Of a stretch of DNA of 64,000 nt, positions 54,526 through 63,627 are shown in pieces. Where the stretch lies: contig NZ_KI928950.1 of assembly GCF_000521215.1 (NCBI RefSeq), positions 1 to 64,000 of the forward strand, in the 5' to 3' direction. The DNA is from Labrenzia sp. DG1229. GTDB taxonomy: Bacteria > Pseudomonadota > Alphaproteobacteria > Rhizobiales > Stappiaceae. The notes under the pieces are model-generated. The model saw only the letters and a program-made list of their open reading frames with translations, had not been told where the DNA came from and searched no databases. Each line of letters starts with the position of its first letter. Within the stretch, counting starts at the first letter, position 1. The translations under genes were made by a program, and so were the position numbers.

Positions 54526-54714
54526 ATGATGTATAACCGCTTGAAATCCTTGCGCAGTCAGCACAACACCCTGGATTCCCTGATCCGCAGGGAGCACCTA
54601 CATCCCTATCCCGACTCGCAGCACATTCGATCCTTGAAGAAATTCAAGCTCCGCCTTCGCGATGAGATCTCGATGATTGAACACAGGTTGAACGCCAGCC
54701 AGTTCGCCCATTGA
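54526..54714 (+). CDS. DUF465 (YdcH) family small protein
   Basis: A 62-residue protein with the DUF465 pattern 'LRSQHNTLDSLIRREHLHPY' followed by 'IRSLKKFKLRLRDEISMIEH'. It is predicted to be a helical hairpin or coiled coil. DUF465 proteins are small, abundant and of unknown function. GGAGG lies just upstream of the ATG-ATG start. Divergent from the LysR gene. Confidence 0.88.
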   Translation: MMYNRLKSLRSQHNTLDSLIRREHLHPYPDSQHIRSLKKFKLRLRDEISMIEHRLNASQFAH

Positions 54715-54750
54715 TCCGAATAGTATCGTTCCCAAACGAGGAATAGAACC

Positions 54751-54948
54751 ATGAACCCGTTCTGGCCCTTTACGGCCCTACCTGCTTTGCAACCGAAGTT
54801 TACCCGCCAGACAAGGTTGCAAGACCTGGAAGCACGTATGTCTTCCTTCTTGTCTGAAAAGCAGGCGTCGAGCACCAGCTGCCCCAAGGTGCTCGACAAT
54901 ATCAAGGTCGCAAAGTCGACCGTCCAGCGTGAGTTGGCCACCGGCTGA
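54751..54948 (+). CDS. small hypothetical protein
   Basis: A 65-residue frame 36 bp after the DUF465 gene, with GAGGAA upstream of the ATG. 'MNPFWPFTALPALQPKFTRQ' opens it, and 'LQDLEARMSSFLSEKQASST' is probably helical. I do not recognise it. The good ribosome site, tight spacing and the strong terminator just downstream support a real two-gene transcript. Confidence 0.58.
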   Translation: MNPFWPFTALPALQPKFTRQTRLQDLEARMSSFLSEKQASSTSCPKVLDNIKVAKSTVQRELATG

Positions 54949-55002
54949 TTGCCCGGCCCGAGTTTCTCCTTCCGAAACCGGAAGTGCCACAGCAGCTGGA
55001 TC

Positions 55003-55041
55003 AACCCGCCCGCGCAGGCCCCGCGGGCGGGTTTCATCTTT
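55003..55041 (+). terminator. strong hairpin terminator after the two small genes
   Basis: AACCCGCCCGCG (55003-55014) pairs perfectly with CGCGGGCGGGTT (55022-55033) around a 7-base loop, followed by TTTCATCTTTT. The 12-bp stem is perfect. It may also stop the convergent RND operon. Confidence 0.8.
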
Positions 55042-55063
55042 TGTGCGAAAGCACTCGCTCTCG

Positions 55064-58000
55064 CTACCCAACCGTGACCGGCCCCGGCACCTGTTCACTC
55101 ATGGTGACAGCCTTTTTGGGCGGGCGGACCCCGAAAAACAGAGCGTACAGCACCGGAGCCGCGATAAGCGTCAGTATCGTTGCAAAAGCCAGTCCGCCCA
55201 TGATCGTCACGGCCATGCCCCGGAAAAACGCGTCGGATAGCAGCGGCGCCATGCCAAGAATTGTCGTAACAGCAGCCAGCATCACGGGACGCATACGGGA
55301 TACGCTTGCTTCGACAATTGCCGCATATTTCTCACGACCTTCTTCAATGAGCCTGTCAATCTCTTCAAGCAAAACGATCGCGTTCTTGATCAGCATTCCG
55401 GAGAGCGACAGAAACCCAAGAAGCGACATGAAGCCGAAAGGTGTATCGGTTGCCAGCAATGCGATCGCAACGCCATTTATCGACATCGGCACCATCAGCC
55501 AGATGATCAGGGGTTGACGTACCGAGCCGAACAACAGGATCGAGATGATCAGCATTACCAGGAACCCGAGCGGCAACTGCGCGCCCAGGGAAGCCTGGGC
55601 ATCGTTCGTGCTTTCGTATTCACCGCCCCATTCCAGCGAATAACCGGGCGGCAGCGATATCGCCTCAATCTGGGGACGCACCCGCGCGAGTGCCGCCGTA
55701 GCCGTTTCGCCCGCAGTCGTTTCCGCCTTGACTGTCAGTGTCCGGACCCGGTCGCGACGGTGGATGAGTGTGTCCTGCGGCTCCATGGTGAACTCGCGCA
55801 CGACCTGATCGATCGGTATGTACCGACGCTGACCGGCACTCCAGACCAGCGAGTCCGACACGCTTTCGTTGACCGAGATACCCTCCGGGCCTGCCTTGCG
55901 GGCGACAATCGGAATGCTTTCGTCAATATCACGATAGGAGCCGACCTGAACGCCTTCTGTCGCGAATTGCAGCGAAAGCGACAGTTCTTCGCGGGTGACA
56001 CCGGAGATGCGTGACCGGTCCTCGTCGAACATGGGACGAACCACCAGTTCGCGTTGGCGCCAATCCGTATTGACGTCTGCAAGCTTGTTCTGTGGCAACA
56101 AGAAAATCGCTTTCGCCTCGTCGCCCAGACGTTTGAGTACATTTGCATCGGGACCAGAGAACCGGGCCTCCAGCTTGGCACCGCTGCCAGGTCCGAACAC
56201 AAGACGTTTGGTGATGATCTGGGCAGACGGAAAATGTTCAGCGAACTTTGCACGCAGATCCAGAGCCAGCGCGTCTATGGCGTCCCGGCTGCTGGTCCGT
56301 ATGAGCATGTGACCGTAGGCCGGATTTGCGTCCTCAGGTGCGTAGGTCAACATGAATCTGGTCGCACCGCCACCGGCAAAACTGGTGACTGTGGCGACCC
56401 GTTCGTCTTCCAGAACGATTTCTTCCATGTCCTTGAGATCCGCTTCGGTCGCGCGAATATCAGTCCCCTGGGGCGACCAGTAGTGGACGTAAAAGATCGG
56501 TGTGTTGCTGTCCGGGAAAAATGCCTGTTTCACGTTTCCGAAAGCCATGACGCAGGCAATGGTGATGCCAACAAGTGCCAGGACCGTCAGCAAACGGACA
56601 TGCAGTGTACCGACCAGAAATCCACGGTAGATCGTATAAAGGATTCCCTTGTAGGGATCGTGCTCATCCAGGTTTCCGCTTGCGGTACGGAAAAAGTACT
56701 TCCCGAACAACGGTGTGACCGTGACCGCAAAGACCCAGGACAACAACAACGAGATTCCGATCACCGCAAAAAGCGAAAACAGGAATTCACCGGTCGCATC
56801 GGGAGAAAGACCGATCCCCGAGAAGGCCATGATGCCGATAACCGTCGCGCCAAGCAGCGGCCACATCGTCTGTTTGACCACGCGGCTGGCCGCGTCTATC
56901 GCCTTCTGGCCCCGCTGCATGTTGATCATCATGCCTTCCGCCACAACAATGGCGTTGTCAACCAGCATGCCCATGGCAATGATCAGGGCTCCGAGAGAGA
57001 TCCGCTCCATTTCGATTGCAAAGATACGCATGAACAGGACGGTTGCCATAACGGTCAGCAACAGAACGGTGCCGACCACCACGGCCGCGCGCCATCCCAT
57101 GAAAAGCGCGAGCACACCGATGACGATGACGACCGAGGCAGCCAGATTCAGGATAAAGCCGTTTACCGAGGCGTCGACCACAACATTCTGTTCGTAGATC
57201 GGGTGGATCTGCATACCGATGGGCAACAGCGCTTCGATTTGCGCAAGTTTTGCAATGACCCGGTCACCGACATCGACGATGTTCGTCCCGTCAACCTGGG
57301 AAACACCGATGGTAACGGCCTCATGACCGTTATGACGTATCAGTCTGCCGGGCCGCTCCGGCTCTCCGAGTTCCAGGGTTGCGATATCGGACAGGCGGAT
57401 CATCGCGGTTGAGCCCGGACGTCCGACAACGAGATCCTCGATCCCGCGGAAATCATCGAAAGCAGACGGTGTCATCAGGCGTATACGTGACTGACCCGAA
57501 ACGGCAGACCCGTTGGTCTGAATGCGGTTTTCCGCGTCAAGGACACCGACAATATCGGTCATGGAAATCCCGAGACCCGCCATCTTGTCCTGATCGACGT
57601 CCAGATAGATAACATCATCGGGTTCGCCAGCGACCTCGACCTTGCCGACACCCGTCACAGCCAAGAGTTCGCGCCTGATACGCTTTACCGTGTCCCGAAT
57701 GTCGCGATTGGTATATCCGTCGGCGGTGAACGCGTAAAACAGACCGTAGACGTCACCGAAACTGTCATAGACAAGTGGCGTTCCCGCACCTGACGGCAGA
57801 TTGCGAACTTCATCCCCGACCTTGCGGCGCAGTTCGTCCCAGACCTGCGGCAGTTCGGAACCGTCGTAGGTCGGTTTGATTTCCACACTGATGCGCGACA
57901 GGCCCGGTTCGGAGACAGACCGGATCTGGTCAAGCTGCGGCATCTGCTGAATGGCCGTCTCCAGAACCTCTGTGATTTCATTTTCCACTTCGGCCGCGGT

Positions 58001-58162
58001 TGCCCCGGGATAGCCGGTGATAACCTGGGCTTCCTTGATGGTGAATGCGGGATCTTCCAATCGGCCGACGGAGGTCAAACCCCAAAGACCGCCGAGAAGT
58101 GCCATCAGGACGATCATCCAGGTGTTGACAGGTTTTTCGATGGAATAGCGTGCAATGTCCAC
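55064..58162 (-). CDS. RND family efflux transporter permease
   Basis: A 1,032-residue inner-membrane RND pump. It shows the N-terminal helix 'PVNTWMIVLMALLGGLWGLT', the first porter-domain cues 'ALIIAMGMLVDNAIVVAEGM' (TM4 with Asp, proton relay) and 'LGFLSLSGMLIKNAIVLLEE' (TM10). Two large periplasmic loops (about 35-330 and 560-860) flank the repeated six-helix bundles. With the adaptor encoded upstream and an outer-membrane channel, it would export drugs or other hydrophobic compounds using the proton gradient. It is nearest to the hydrophobe/amphiphile AcrB-like group with shorter loops. No outer-membrane channel gene is adjacent. Confidence 0.94.
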   Translation of the reverse strand: MDIARYSIEKPVNTWMIVLMALLGGLWGLTSVGRLEDPAFTIKEAQVITGYPGATAAEVENEITEVLETAIQQMPQLDQIRSVSEPGLSRISVEIKPTYDGSELPQVWDELRRKVGDEVRNLPSGAGTPLVYDSFGDVYGLFYAFTADGYTNRDIRDTVKRIRRELLAVTGVGKVEVAGEPDDVIYLDVDQDKMAGLGISMTDIVGVLDAENRIQTNGSAVSGQSRIRLMTPSAFDDFRGIEDLVVGRPGSTAMIRLSDIATLELGEPERPGRLIRHNGHEAVTIGVSQVDGTNIVDVGDRVIAKLAQIEALLPIGMQIHPIYEQNVVVDASVNGFILNLAASVVIVIGVLALFMGWRAAVVVGTVLLLTVMATVLFMRIFAIEMERISLGALIIAMGMLVDNAIVVAEGMMINMQRGQKAIDAASRVVKQTMWPLLGATVIGIMAFSGIGLSPDATGEFLFSLFAVIGISLLLSWVFAVTVTPLFGKYFFRTASGNLDEHDPYKGILYTIYRGFLVGTLHVRLLTVLALVGITIACVMAFGNVKQAFFPDSNTPIFYVHYWSPQGTDIRATEADLKDMEEIVLEDERVATVTSFAGGGATRFMLTYAPEDANPAYGHMLIRTSSRDAIDALALDLRAKFAEHFPSAQIITKRLVFGPGSGAKLEARFSGPDANVLKRLGDEAKAIFLLPQNKLADVNTDWRQRELVVRPMFDEDRSRISGVTREELSLSLQFATEGVQVGSYRDIDESIPIVARKAGPEGISVNESVSDSLVWSAGQRRYIPIDQVVREFTMEPQDTLIHRRDRVRTLTVKAETTAGETATAALARVRPQIEAISLPPGYSLEWGGEYESTNDAQASLGAQLPLGFLVMLIISILLFGSVRQPLIIWLMVPMSINGVAIALLATDTPFGFMSLLGFLSLSGMLIKNAIVLLEEIDRLIEEGREKYAAIVEASVSRMRPVMLAAVTTILGMAPLLSDAFFRGMAVTIMGGLAFATILTLIAAPVLYALFFGVRPPKKAVTMSEQVPGPVTVG

Positions 58163-58195
58163 GGCTTCTGATCCTTTTGACGTAGTGGAACTGGA

Positions 58196-59290
58196 TCAGC
58201 GCAAACGGCGCACGACCTGGCCATCGCTCAAATAGGCGACGCCGGCGGAAACGATTTCATCTCCCGGTTCAAGGCCGGTACGTACGGGGATGTAATCTCC
58301 CATGATGGTACCGATCTCGACAGGTTGTTTTGAAACACTGCCCGTGTCTTCGGCAAATTTCCAGACATAGGTCTCCCCCTCCCCGTCAATGGCAACCGAA
58401 GCTGTAGGAACGAGAAACTGCTCGCCAAGTTCCAGGCCTTCAGGAACGAGTTTCACGATTACCGAGGCCGTCATGCCGGGAGCGAGCTGGCTGACGCCCT
58501 CGCGCGGCATTGCAAGCGTGATCCGGTAGGTCTGGGCGACATCGTCAACCTGACTGGAGTGTTCACGGTACTGGAGCGGAAACAGTTTTTCGCCATATGC
58601 TGGAAACTTCGCCTCAATGGAGGACACTTCCGACGCGGTCACGCGGCCGAACAGAGCTTCAGCAACGTTGATGTCGACCTGCACTTCCGAAACGTCATGC
58701 ATCCGGACAACGGGTGTACCGACGCTGACCGTCGTGAAGTTGTCAACAAGGCGCAGCGACATGATGCCGTCGAATGGAGCCTCCAGAGACGTATATTCAA
58801 GGTTTTGCCGGGCTTCCCTGAGCCGTTCGATGGCAAGATCGTACTCGTTCTTTTGCTCGTCATAAGACGACTGGGAAATCACGGACCGATCCTTCAGCGT
58901 CCCCAGGCGATCCAGCTCACGCCTTGCCTGTTCGACATTGATTGTTGCCTCACGCACGGCGCGGTCATAGTCCGTTGTGTCAAGACTGGCGATCAGATCG
59001 CCTTTCTTTACCTGCTGGCTTTCCAGCACCGGCAACTGAAGCAGTTTCCCCGGCACCTGGAACGACAAGTCAACAGTCTGAACCGCGGCGACACGTCCGG
59101 CAAATCGGCGTTCAACAAGACCGATCTGATCTGTCACGGTAAATATTTTTGCAGGTCTCGGCGACGCATGAAGCTTGGCTTCAGCCTCGGCGACCGGATT
59201 TGCAGCATCGTCCTGGCAGGCAGCCAGAATGCCGGCGCCCAGCAGGAGCCCGGTCCAGCGGACAAAGGAAACTCTTTCAATTGCAAACAT
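58196..59290 (-). CDS. RND efflux periplasmic adaptor (membrane fusion protein), lipoprotein
   Basis: A 364-residue HlyD/AcrA-type adaptor. The lipobox 'GILAAC' with Cys25 marks it as a lipoprotein. 'VQTVDLSFQVPGKLLQLPVL' begins the barrel-sandwich (lipoyl) half. A coiled-coil hairpin follows ('ATINVEQARRELDRLGTLKD', 'LAIERLREARQNLEYTSLEA'), and then 'PFDGIMSLRLVDNFTTVSVG' is the second lipoyl half. It links the RND pump to an outer-membrane channel. It lies 18 bp after the TetR gene and 33 bp before the pump gene. Confidence 0.94.
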   Translation of the reverse strand: MFAIERVSFVRWTGLLLGAGILAACQDDAANPVAEAEAKLHASPRPAKIFTVTDQIGLVERRFAGRVAAVQTVDLSFQVPGKLLQLPVLESQQVKKGDLIASLDTTDYDRAVREATINVEQARRELDRLGTLKDRSVISQSSYDEQKNEYDLAIERLREARQNLEYTSLEAPFDGIMSLRLVDNFTTVSVGTPVVRMHDVSEVQVDINVAEALFGRVTASEVSSIEAKFPAYGEKLFPLQYREHSSQVDDVAQTYRITLAMPREGVSQLAPGMTASVIVKLVPEGLELGEQFLVPTASVAIDGEGETYVWKFAEDTGSVSKQPVEIGTIMGDYIPVRTGLEPGDEIVSAGVAYLSDGQVVRRLR

Positions 59291-59308
59291 CTGTTTTCCG
59301 TCCTGGTG

Positions 59309-59863
59309 TTAGTCCTGCTCGAGGCGATGGCGAAGTTCCTTCAACACCTCAGCCCGTTCATCTTCCGTCAGTATCGAAACGCAATGGGCAACCGAGAAAT
59401 GCAGCCCCTCCAGGCTCGCCCAGATTGCCATTGCCTTTCCGAATTGATCGGTTTCCTGCGCAATTGCGTTTTTGAGTCCTGTCTTGACCCTCAGGAACGG
59501 TTCGCTGAGTTCGGGCCGGTCTGCGGTTGTTGCCAGGACGGCCTGCGCCACGTCGCGTTTTGTTTCCAGCCACCTTTCGGTCACGTCGATCATTCCACAA
59601 AGGGTTGGAGACCGTGATCGCAGGTTTTTCGTTCGTGCTTCGAGCACATCAGCTTCGAACTGGCCGACAAGAAACTCCACCATTCCGGTGATCAAGGCAT
59701 CCTTGGTCGGAAAGTTGTAAAGAACGCCGCCTTTTGAAAATCCGCTTTCTTCAGCGACCGCATCAATCGTCAGGCTCGGTGCACCAGAGCGCCGAATGAC
59801 TTCAATCGCAGCGGTCAGTATTTCTGATTTTGAGGTCTGTGCATTCCGCGAAGGTCGGGCCAT
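59309..59863 (-). CDS. TetR/AcrR family regulator of the RND operon
   Basis: A 184-residue TetR protein. The HTH is 'SEILTAAIEVIRRSGAPSLT', 'IDAVAEESGFSKGGVLYNFP' and 'TKDALITGMVEFL' (about 13-58), a very typical signature. The C-terminal domain is helical. It is the first gene of the tetR-adaptor-pump operon, and two 22-bp operator repeats lie just upstream of its start, so it most likely represses its own operon until an exported compound binds. Confidence 0.94.
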   Translation of the reverse strand: MARPSRNAQTSKSEILTAAIEVIRRSGAPSLTIDAVAEESGFSKGGVLYNFPTKDALITGMVEFLVGQFEADVLEARTKNLRSRSPTLCGMIDVTERWLETKRDVAQAVLATTADRPELSEPFLRVKTGLKNAIAQETDQFGKAMAIWASLEGLHFSVAHCVSILTEDERAEVLKELRHRLEQD

Positions 59864-59869
59864 TTAGTA

Positions 59870-59924
59870 TACCGTCCAGTCAGTACAGTTCACGCTCAAA
59901 TATACCGTCCAGCCGGTACAGTAA
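59870..59924. promoter_or_regulatory. two phased TetR operators upstream of the RND operon
   Basis: Two 22-bp copies of a motif with core ACCGTCCAGYCRGTAC, at 59870-59891 and 59903-59924, are 33 bp apart (about three helical turns). The second has symmetric TACCG/CGGTA ends. This is an expected binding arrangement for two TetR dimers on one face of the DNA. Confidence 0.75.
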
Positions 59925-60028
59925 AGCGTTTTTATGCATGGCTTCGTTGAACGATACGGGGCGCTGCCCCCAAACGAACAAGCTGACTACGGGAAATAAT
60001 TGTTAAAGGTGCCGGTGTTGCTGGATGA

Positions 60029-61672
60029 TCAGGCAGCGGCGTCCGCCAGGGCGGCTTCGTTGGCAGCCTGCTCCGCCGCGGCTGCCTCGGCAGCCAGACG
60101 CCCGCGTTCACGGGCTTCTTCTTCCGTACGTGCAGCGAATTCGATGAATTCACTCGCCGGCATGGGCTTGGCAAAATAATACCCCTGGGCAGCGGTAACA
60201 CCCAGTTCGAGCAAACGTTCGATCTGCTCTTCCTGTTCGACACCTTCGGCAATGATGCCCATCCCAAGATTGTCGGCAAGTTCCACCATGGAATCAACAA
60301 TCGTGGTGGAGTTGTCGTCGGAACTGATCGTGTCGATAAACATCTTGTCGATCTTGATGATGTCGACGCCGAGCTTCTGCAGATATGCCATACCACCGTG
60401 ACCGGTGCCGACGTCATCCAGCGCAATGCGAACACCGAGCGCTTGCAGCTCTGCCATGATCTTGCGGGCCTGCTCCATGTCTTCCAAAGGGTGCCGCTCC
60501 GTTACTTCCACGACGATCTGCTGGAACGATATCTTCGAATTTTCAAAAATGGATTTGATGTCTGCAACGACTTCGCGATCCTGGAAATGGCCTGCAAATA
60601 GGTTGATCGACAGCTTGAAGTCCGGATTCTCGCCATAGAGTTCGCCAACCTCCTCTGAGGAAACGCGCATCATGTGCCGGGTCATGTCAAAGATATGACC
60701 GTTGTTTTCAGCGTAGGCCATGAACTGGCCTGGCGACACGATCGTGCCATTGGGACGACGCCAGCGCATGAGCACTTCACAACCGCGCAGCCGCAGGCTC
60801 TCGATATCCATAACCGGCTGATAAAAAGGAATGAATTCTCCATTGCTGATCGCCGCAATGAATTCGTCGTTGGCCTCGCTCTCCGGCCGCCAGGACAACC
60901 AGATCCCGATTGCGACGAATAAAACCGCGATCCCGGCGCAGGCTGCTGCTGCGACGACCTTCAGATCCTTGACCACATAAAGGGCTGCGGATGCCGGCGC
61001 GGTGATCCTGGCAACGAGCGGGTAAAGCTCTGAGGCGACATCAACGCTGAGGACACTTTCCGGACTTGATTCCTCGGAATTGTAACCGCCGACATTGTAC
61101 CACAGCAGATTGTCGCCAAGACGCAGCTCCGCCCTGCGGTAGGAACGCAAATACTCCGGTCCGGGGTCCATCGCAATGACCGCCGGGGTGACCTCGGCGA
61201 ACAAGCGTGTCTGATCTTTCAAGTCCCAGCTGATGACCGCCGCCCGGGCTCCCAGATAATCCCGGTCCAGCATGCCGATACCGACCAGCGGCCCGTCTGT
61301 CCTGACCGGCGGCAAGATGATCTCGCCGGCCAGTTCACGATCCGGAAAGATGCACATGCGTTGCCCTGCGGCATCGGCCAGACCGATTGCATCGATCATG
61401 CCGTGTTCGACAATCAGTTTTTCGTAGATCACCCGATCTTCGGCACTGCATGTCTGCACACCGTCGCGGTCAAGCCGTTGAAGGAGCGACACGGTCGTGC
61501 TGATGGCTTCCTCGGCGCGATGGATCGACACCTGGCCCATTGCCTCCATCTCGGTGATGGCGCGCCGCTCGGCGAACTGGTTCAAAATGATGTTGATCGC
61601 AAAGAGCGGAGTTGTCGCCAGAACGAGGGCGATCAACACCGTCTTTGCAAAGCCAACGTACCGGAAAGACAA
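60029..61672 (-). CDS. cyclic di-GMP phosphodiesterase (CSS motif - EAL)
   Basis: A 547-residue membrane protein. An N-terminal helix (about 8-30) and a second helix (about 237-261, 'AAAACAGIAVLFVAIGIWLS') flank a periplasmic CSS-like domain with C75-S76 and C107. In characterised CSS proteins such cysteines form a disulphide that tunes activity. The EAL domain (about 275-520) has E299-V-L-M-R303 (the EAL motif), N357, 'IALDDVGTGHGG', 'DIIKIDKMF' and 'IIAEGVEQEEQIERL', so all main metal and catalytic residues are present. It should hydrolyse cyclic di-GMP to pGpG. The Ala-rich C-terminal tail is not part of the domain. Confidence 0.93.
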   Translation of the reverse strand: MSFRYVGFAKTVLIALVLATTPLFAINIILNQFAERRAITEMEAMGQVSIHRAEEAISTTVSLLQRLDRDGVQTCSAEDRVIYEKLIVEHGMIDAIGLADAAGQRMCIFPDRELAGEIILPPVRTDGPLVGIGMLDRDYLGARAAVISWDLKDQTRLFAEVTPAVIAMDPGPEYLRSYRRAELRLGDNLLWYNVGGYNSEESSPESVLSVDVASELYPLVARITAPASAALYVVKDLKVVAAAACAGIAVLFVAIGIWLSWRPESEANDEFIAAISNGEFIPFYQPVMDIESLRLRGCEVLMRWRRPNGTIVSPGQFMAYAENNGHIFDMTRHMMRVSSEEVGELYGENPDFKLSINLFAGHFQDREVVADIKSIFENSKISFQQIVVEVTERHPLEDMEQARKIMAELQALGVRIALDDVGTGHGGMAYLQKLGVDIIKIDKMFIDTISSDDNSTTIVDSMVELADNLGMGIIAEGVEQEEQIERLLELGVTAAQGYYFAKPMPASEFIEFAARTEEEARERGRLAAEAAAAEQAANEAALADAAA

Positions 61673-61827
61673 ATCAGGGCCTGTTTACCAATATACTCTT
61701 TGTGACCATGGCCGATCTGGGTAAACAAGGACTGAATGTATTGCAGTTTCATCGAGATCAAGGCAGCCTGCGCTCTATATGCGATTAGGTGCTGTTATCG
61801 AAACTGACCGGGTGATGGGAGAATCTC

Positions 61828-62724
61828 ATGCAGGCACTGTTTATCGGACAAGCCTATATCGACGTTACGTTTTTGACCGAAAGCTTCCCGACCGGCGACG
61901 AGAAGGCCATTGCCAAGGACTATGCAATCAGTTTTGGCGGAAATGCCGTGACGGCCGCATTTTGTTGCGCGAAGCTTGGGGGCAAACCCGATCTTTTGTG
62001 CTCGCTTGCAGACGATTGGCTGGCCCGCATGTTCCTGGACATGGCGTCCACCTACGGGATCTCCGTTCACGGCAGGAAAGTGAAGGAGTCGTCCTTGTCC
62101 TTCATCATGCCCAAATCCGGAAAGCGGGCCATTGTCAGATGCCGCGACAACGACTTCCTGCACCCCTTCCCGCCCCTGACACTAACGGGACTGAAGGCCT
62201 TGCATCTTGATGGCCATATGCCCGACGCAGCGCTGCATTACGCAGCAACGTGCAAGAACCTCGGCGTTCTGACCTCCCTGGACGGTGGCGCTGTGAGGGA
62301 GAACACCGATGAATTGCTGGAACACATCGATATCGCCGTCGTATCGGATCGGTTCTGCCAGCAACTCGGCAAAACAACTGGGCAAACACTCGAATACCTG
62401 CGATCCAAGAACTGCCCTGTCGGGGCAGTGACGCTCGGAGAACACGGCATGGTCTGGTATGAAGCCGGCGGACCGGACAAGCTCCTGCCCGCACTCAACG
62501 TGCCCATGCAGAAGGTTGTCGATTCCAATGGGGCCGGCGACGTGTTTCATGGCGCCTATGTCGCCTCTTATCTCTGCTGGCCGGAACGCAGCTGGACAGC
62601 ACATTTCGAATTTGCGCGCGGGGCTTCAACGCACGCAATCCAGCATCTTGGCAACGAAGCCAGTATTCCGACACTGGAAGACGTCGACAGGGCCAGCGGT
62701 GAATTTCCCGAAAAGGCAGCTTGA
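61828..62724 (+). CDS. PfkB family carbohydrate/nucleoside kinase
   Basis: A 298-residue ribokinase-family protein. The N-terminal substrate lid is 'ALFIGQAYIDVTFLTESFPT', then 'SFGGNAVTAAFCCAKLGGKP'. The ATP/catalytic signature 'DSNGAGDVFHGAYVAS' (about 231-246) holds the catalytic Asp. The 'SNGAGD' form varies slightly from the usual 'TTGAGD'. It would phosphorylate a sugar or nucleoside; the substrate is not identifiable. Divergent from the EAL gene. Confidence 0.9.
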   Translation: MQALFIGQAYIDVTFLTESFPTGDEKAIAKDYAISFGGNAVTAAFCCAKLGGKPDLLCSLADDWLARMFLDMASTYGISVHGRKVKESSLSFIMPKSGKRAIVRCRDNDFLHPFPPLTLTGLKALHLDGHMPDAALHYAATCKNLGVLTSLDGGAVRENTDELLEHIDIAVVSDRFCQQLGKTTGQTLEYLRSKNCPVGAVTLGEHGMVWYEAGGPDKLLPALNVPMQKVVDSNGAGDVFHGAYVASYLCWPERSWTAHFEFARGASTHAIQHLGNEASIPTLEDVDRASGEFPEKAA

Positions 62725-62757
62725 TTAGGATCAGACCCATTAATCCGGAAGGCCGCA

Positions 62758-62785
62758 ATGACCGCTTCCAGCCCAAAGCGGTCAT
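62758..62785. terminator. hairpin between convergent pfkB and transglutaminase genes
   Basis: ATGACCGCTT (62758-62767) pairs perfectly with AAGCGGTCAT (62776-62785) over an 8-base loop. It has no strong T-run on either strand, so it is a probable but not certain bidirectional terminator. Confidence 0.5.
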
Positions 62786-62796
62786 GTTGGCCCGCA

Positions 62797-63627
62797 CTAC
62801 CCACCGGATAGATCAACCGCTTCCTCGATTTTATCGATCCAGACCTCGAAGCCTTTGAGTTCGTTCTGACCGAAACTGTGAGCCAGGGGCACATCTGCTG
62901 CATCCCTCCCGCGCGCAACGAGAACGCGGCCAAATCGGATGTCATTGTTGCGCGGATCGAAGACCCACCATTTGCCACCAAGATAAACCTCCATCCAGGC
63001 GGCGAAATCCATGGGCGAATATGGCGGCGGCTTGCCGATATCACTTACATACCCGGTGCAATAGCGCGCTGGGATGTTCAGACACCGGCACAGCGTGACC
63101 GCAAGATGAGTGTAATCTCGGCAAACGCCGACGCCTTCCTTCAGCGCCTCCGCGGCGGTCCGGGTCGGGCGCGAATGCTCGTAGCCAAACTGGATGTGAT
63201 CGTGCACGAAGTTGCACACCGCCTGAACACGGCCCCACCCCTGGGGTTCCTGGCTGAACTGCTGCCAGGCGAAGTTCGAAAGGACGTCCGTCTCGCAATA
63301 GCGGCTTGGCAGAAGATAGGCCAGGACATCAGAGGGAAGCTGCTCCACGGGGAGTTGCGCTGCGGATTGATCGACCGGATCGGAAAGCCCGTCATCCCTG
63401 ATGATGCCATTGGTGGAGATGGTTAGCGTGCCTGCGGGCGCCACGATCCGACTGCACCAATTGCCAAAGCCATCGCGATAAGCCTCGATCGCGGTCCCCG
63501 GATCCGTGACCAAAAGATCCGGTTGTTCAAGATCGCTCGCGCGCGAATAATGCACGTTGAGCAACAGGATCATCGGGGTCGGGGCAGCAAGATGGAATGA
63601 CAGCCGACAGCCTAGTCGTATACGCAT
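62797..63627 (-). CDS. transglutaminase-like family protein
   Basis: A 276-residue protein. The N-terminal part (about 1-110) is the beta-rich domain typical of bacterial transglutaminase-like proteins. The core has 'AVCNFVHDHIQFGYEHSRPT' and the catalytic Cys in 'LKEGVGVCRDYTHLAVTLCR', followed by 'IPARYCTGYVSD'. The usual His is replaced by Ala in 'PMDFAAWMEVYLGGKWWVFD', a variant also known in this bacterial subgroup. It may be a peptidase-like or acyl-transfer enzyme; activity is unproven. Convergent with pfkB. Confidence 0.88.
   Translation of the reverse strand: MRIRLGCRLSFHLAAPTPMILLLNVHYSRASDLEQPDLLVTDPGTAIEAYRDGFGNWCSRIVAPAGTLTISTNGIIRDDGLSDPVDQSAAQLPVEQLPSDVLAYLLPSRYCETDVLSNFAWQQFSQEPQGWGRVQAVCNFVHDHIQFGYEHSRPTRTAAEALKEGVGVCRDYTHLAVTLCRCLNIPARYCTGYVSDIGKPPPYSPMDFAAWMEVYLGGKWWVFDPRNNDIRFGRVLVARGRDAADVPLAHSFGQNELKGFEVWIDKIEEAVDLSGG

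Noticed and set aside
56054-57412. 452-codon plus-strand frame opposite the RND pump
   Set aside because: Its His/Arg/Asp-rich composition is the mirror of a membrane protein and it shows no family features.
62797-63627. Missing catalytic His in the transglutaminase-like protein as a sign of inactivation
   Set aside because: The 'DFxAW' form is recalled as usual in this bacterial subgroup, so it is not evidence of decay.
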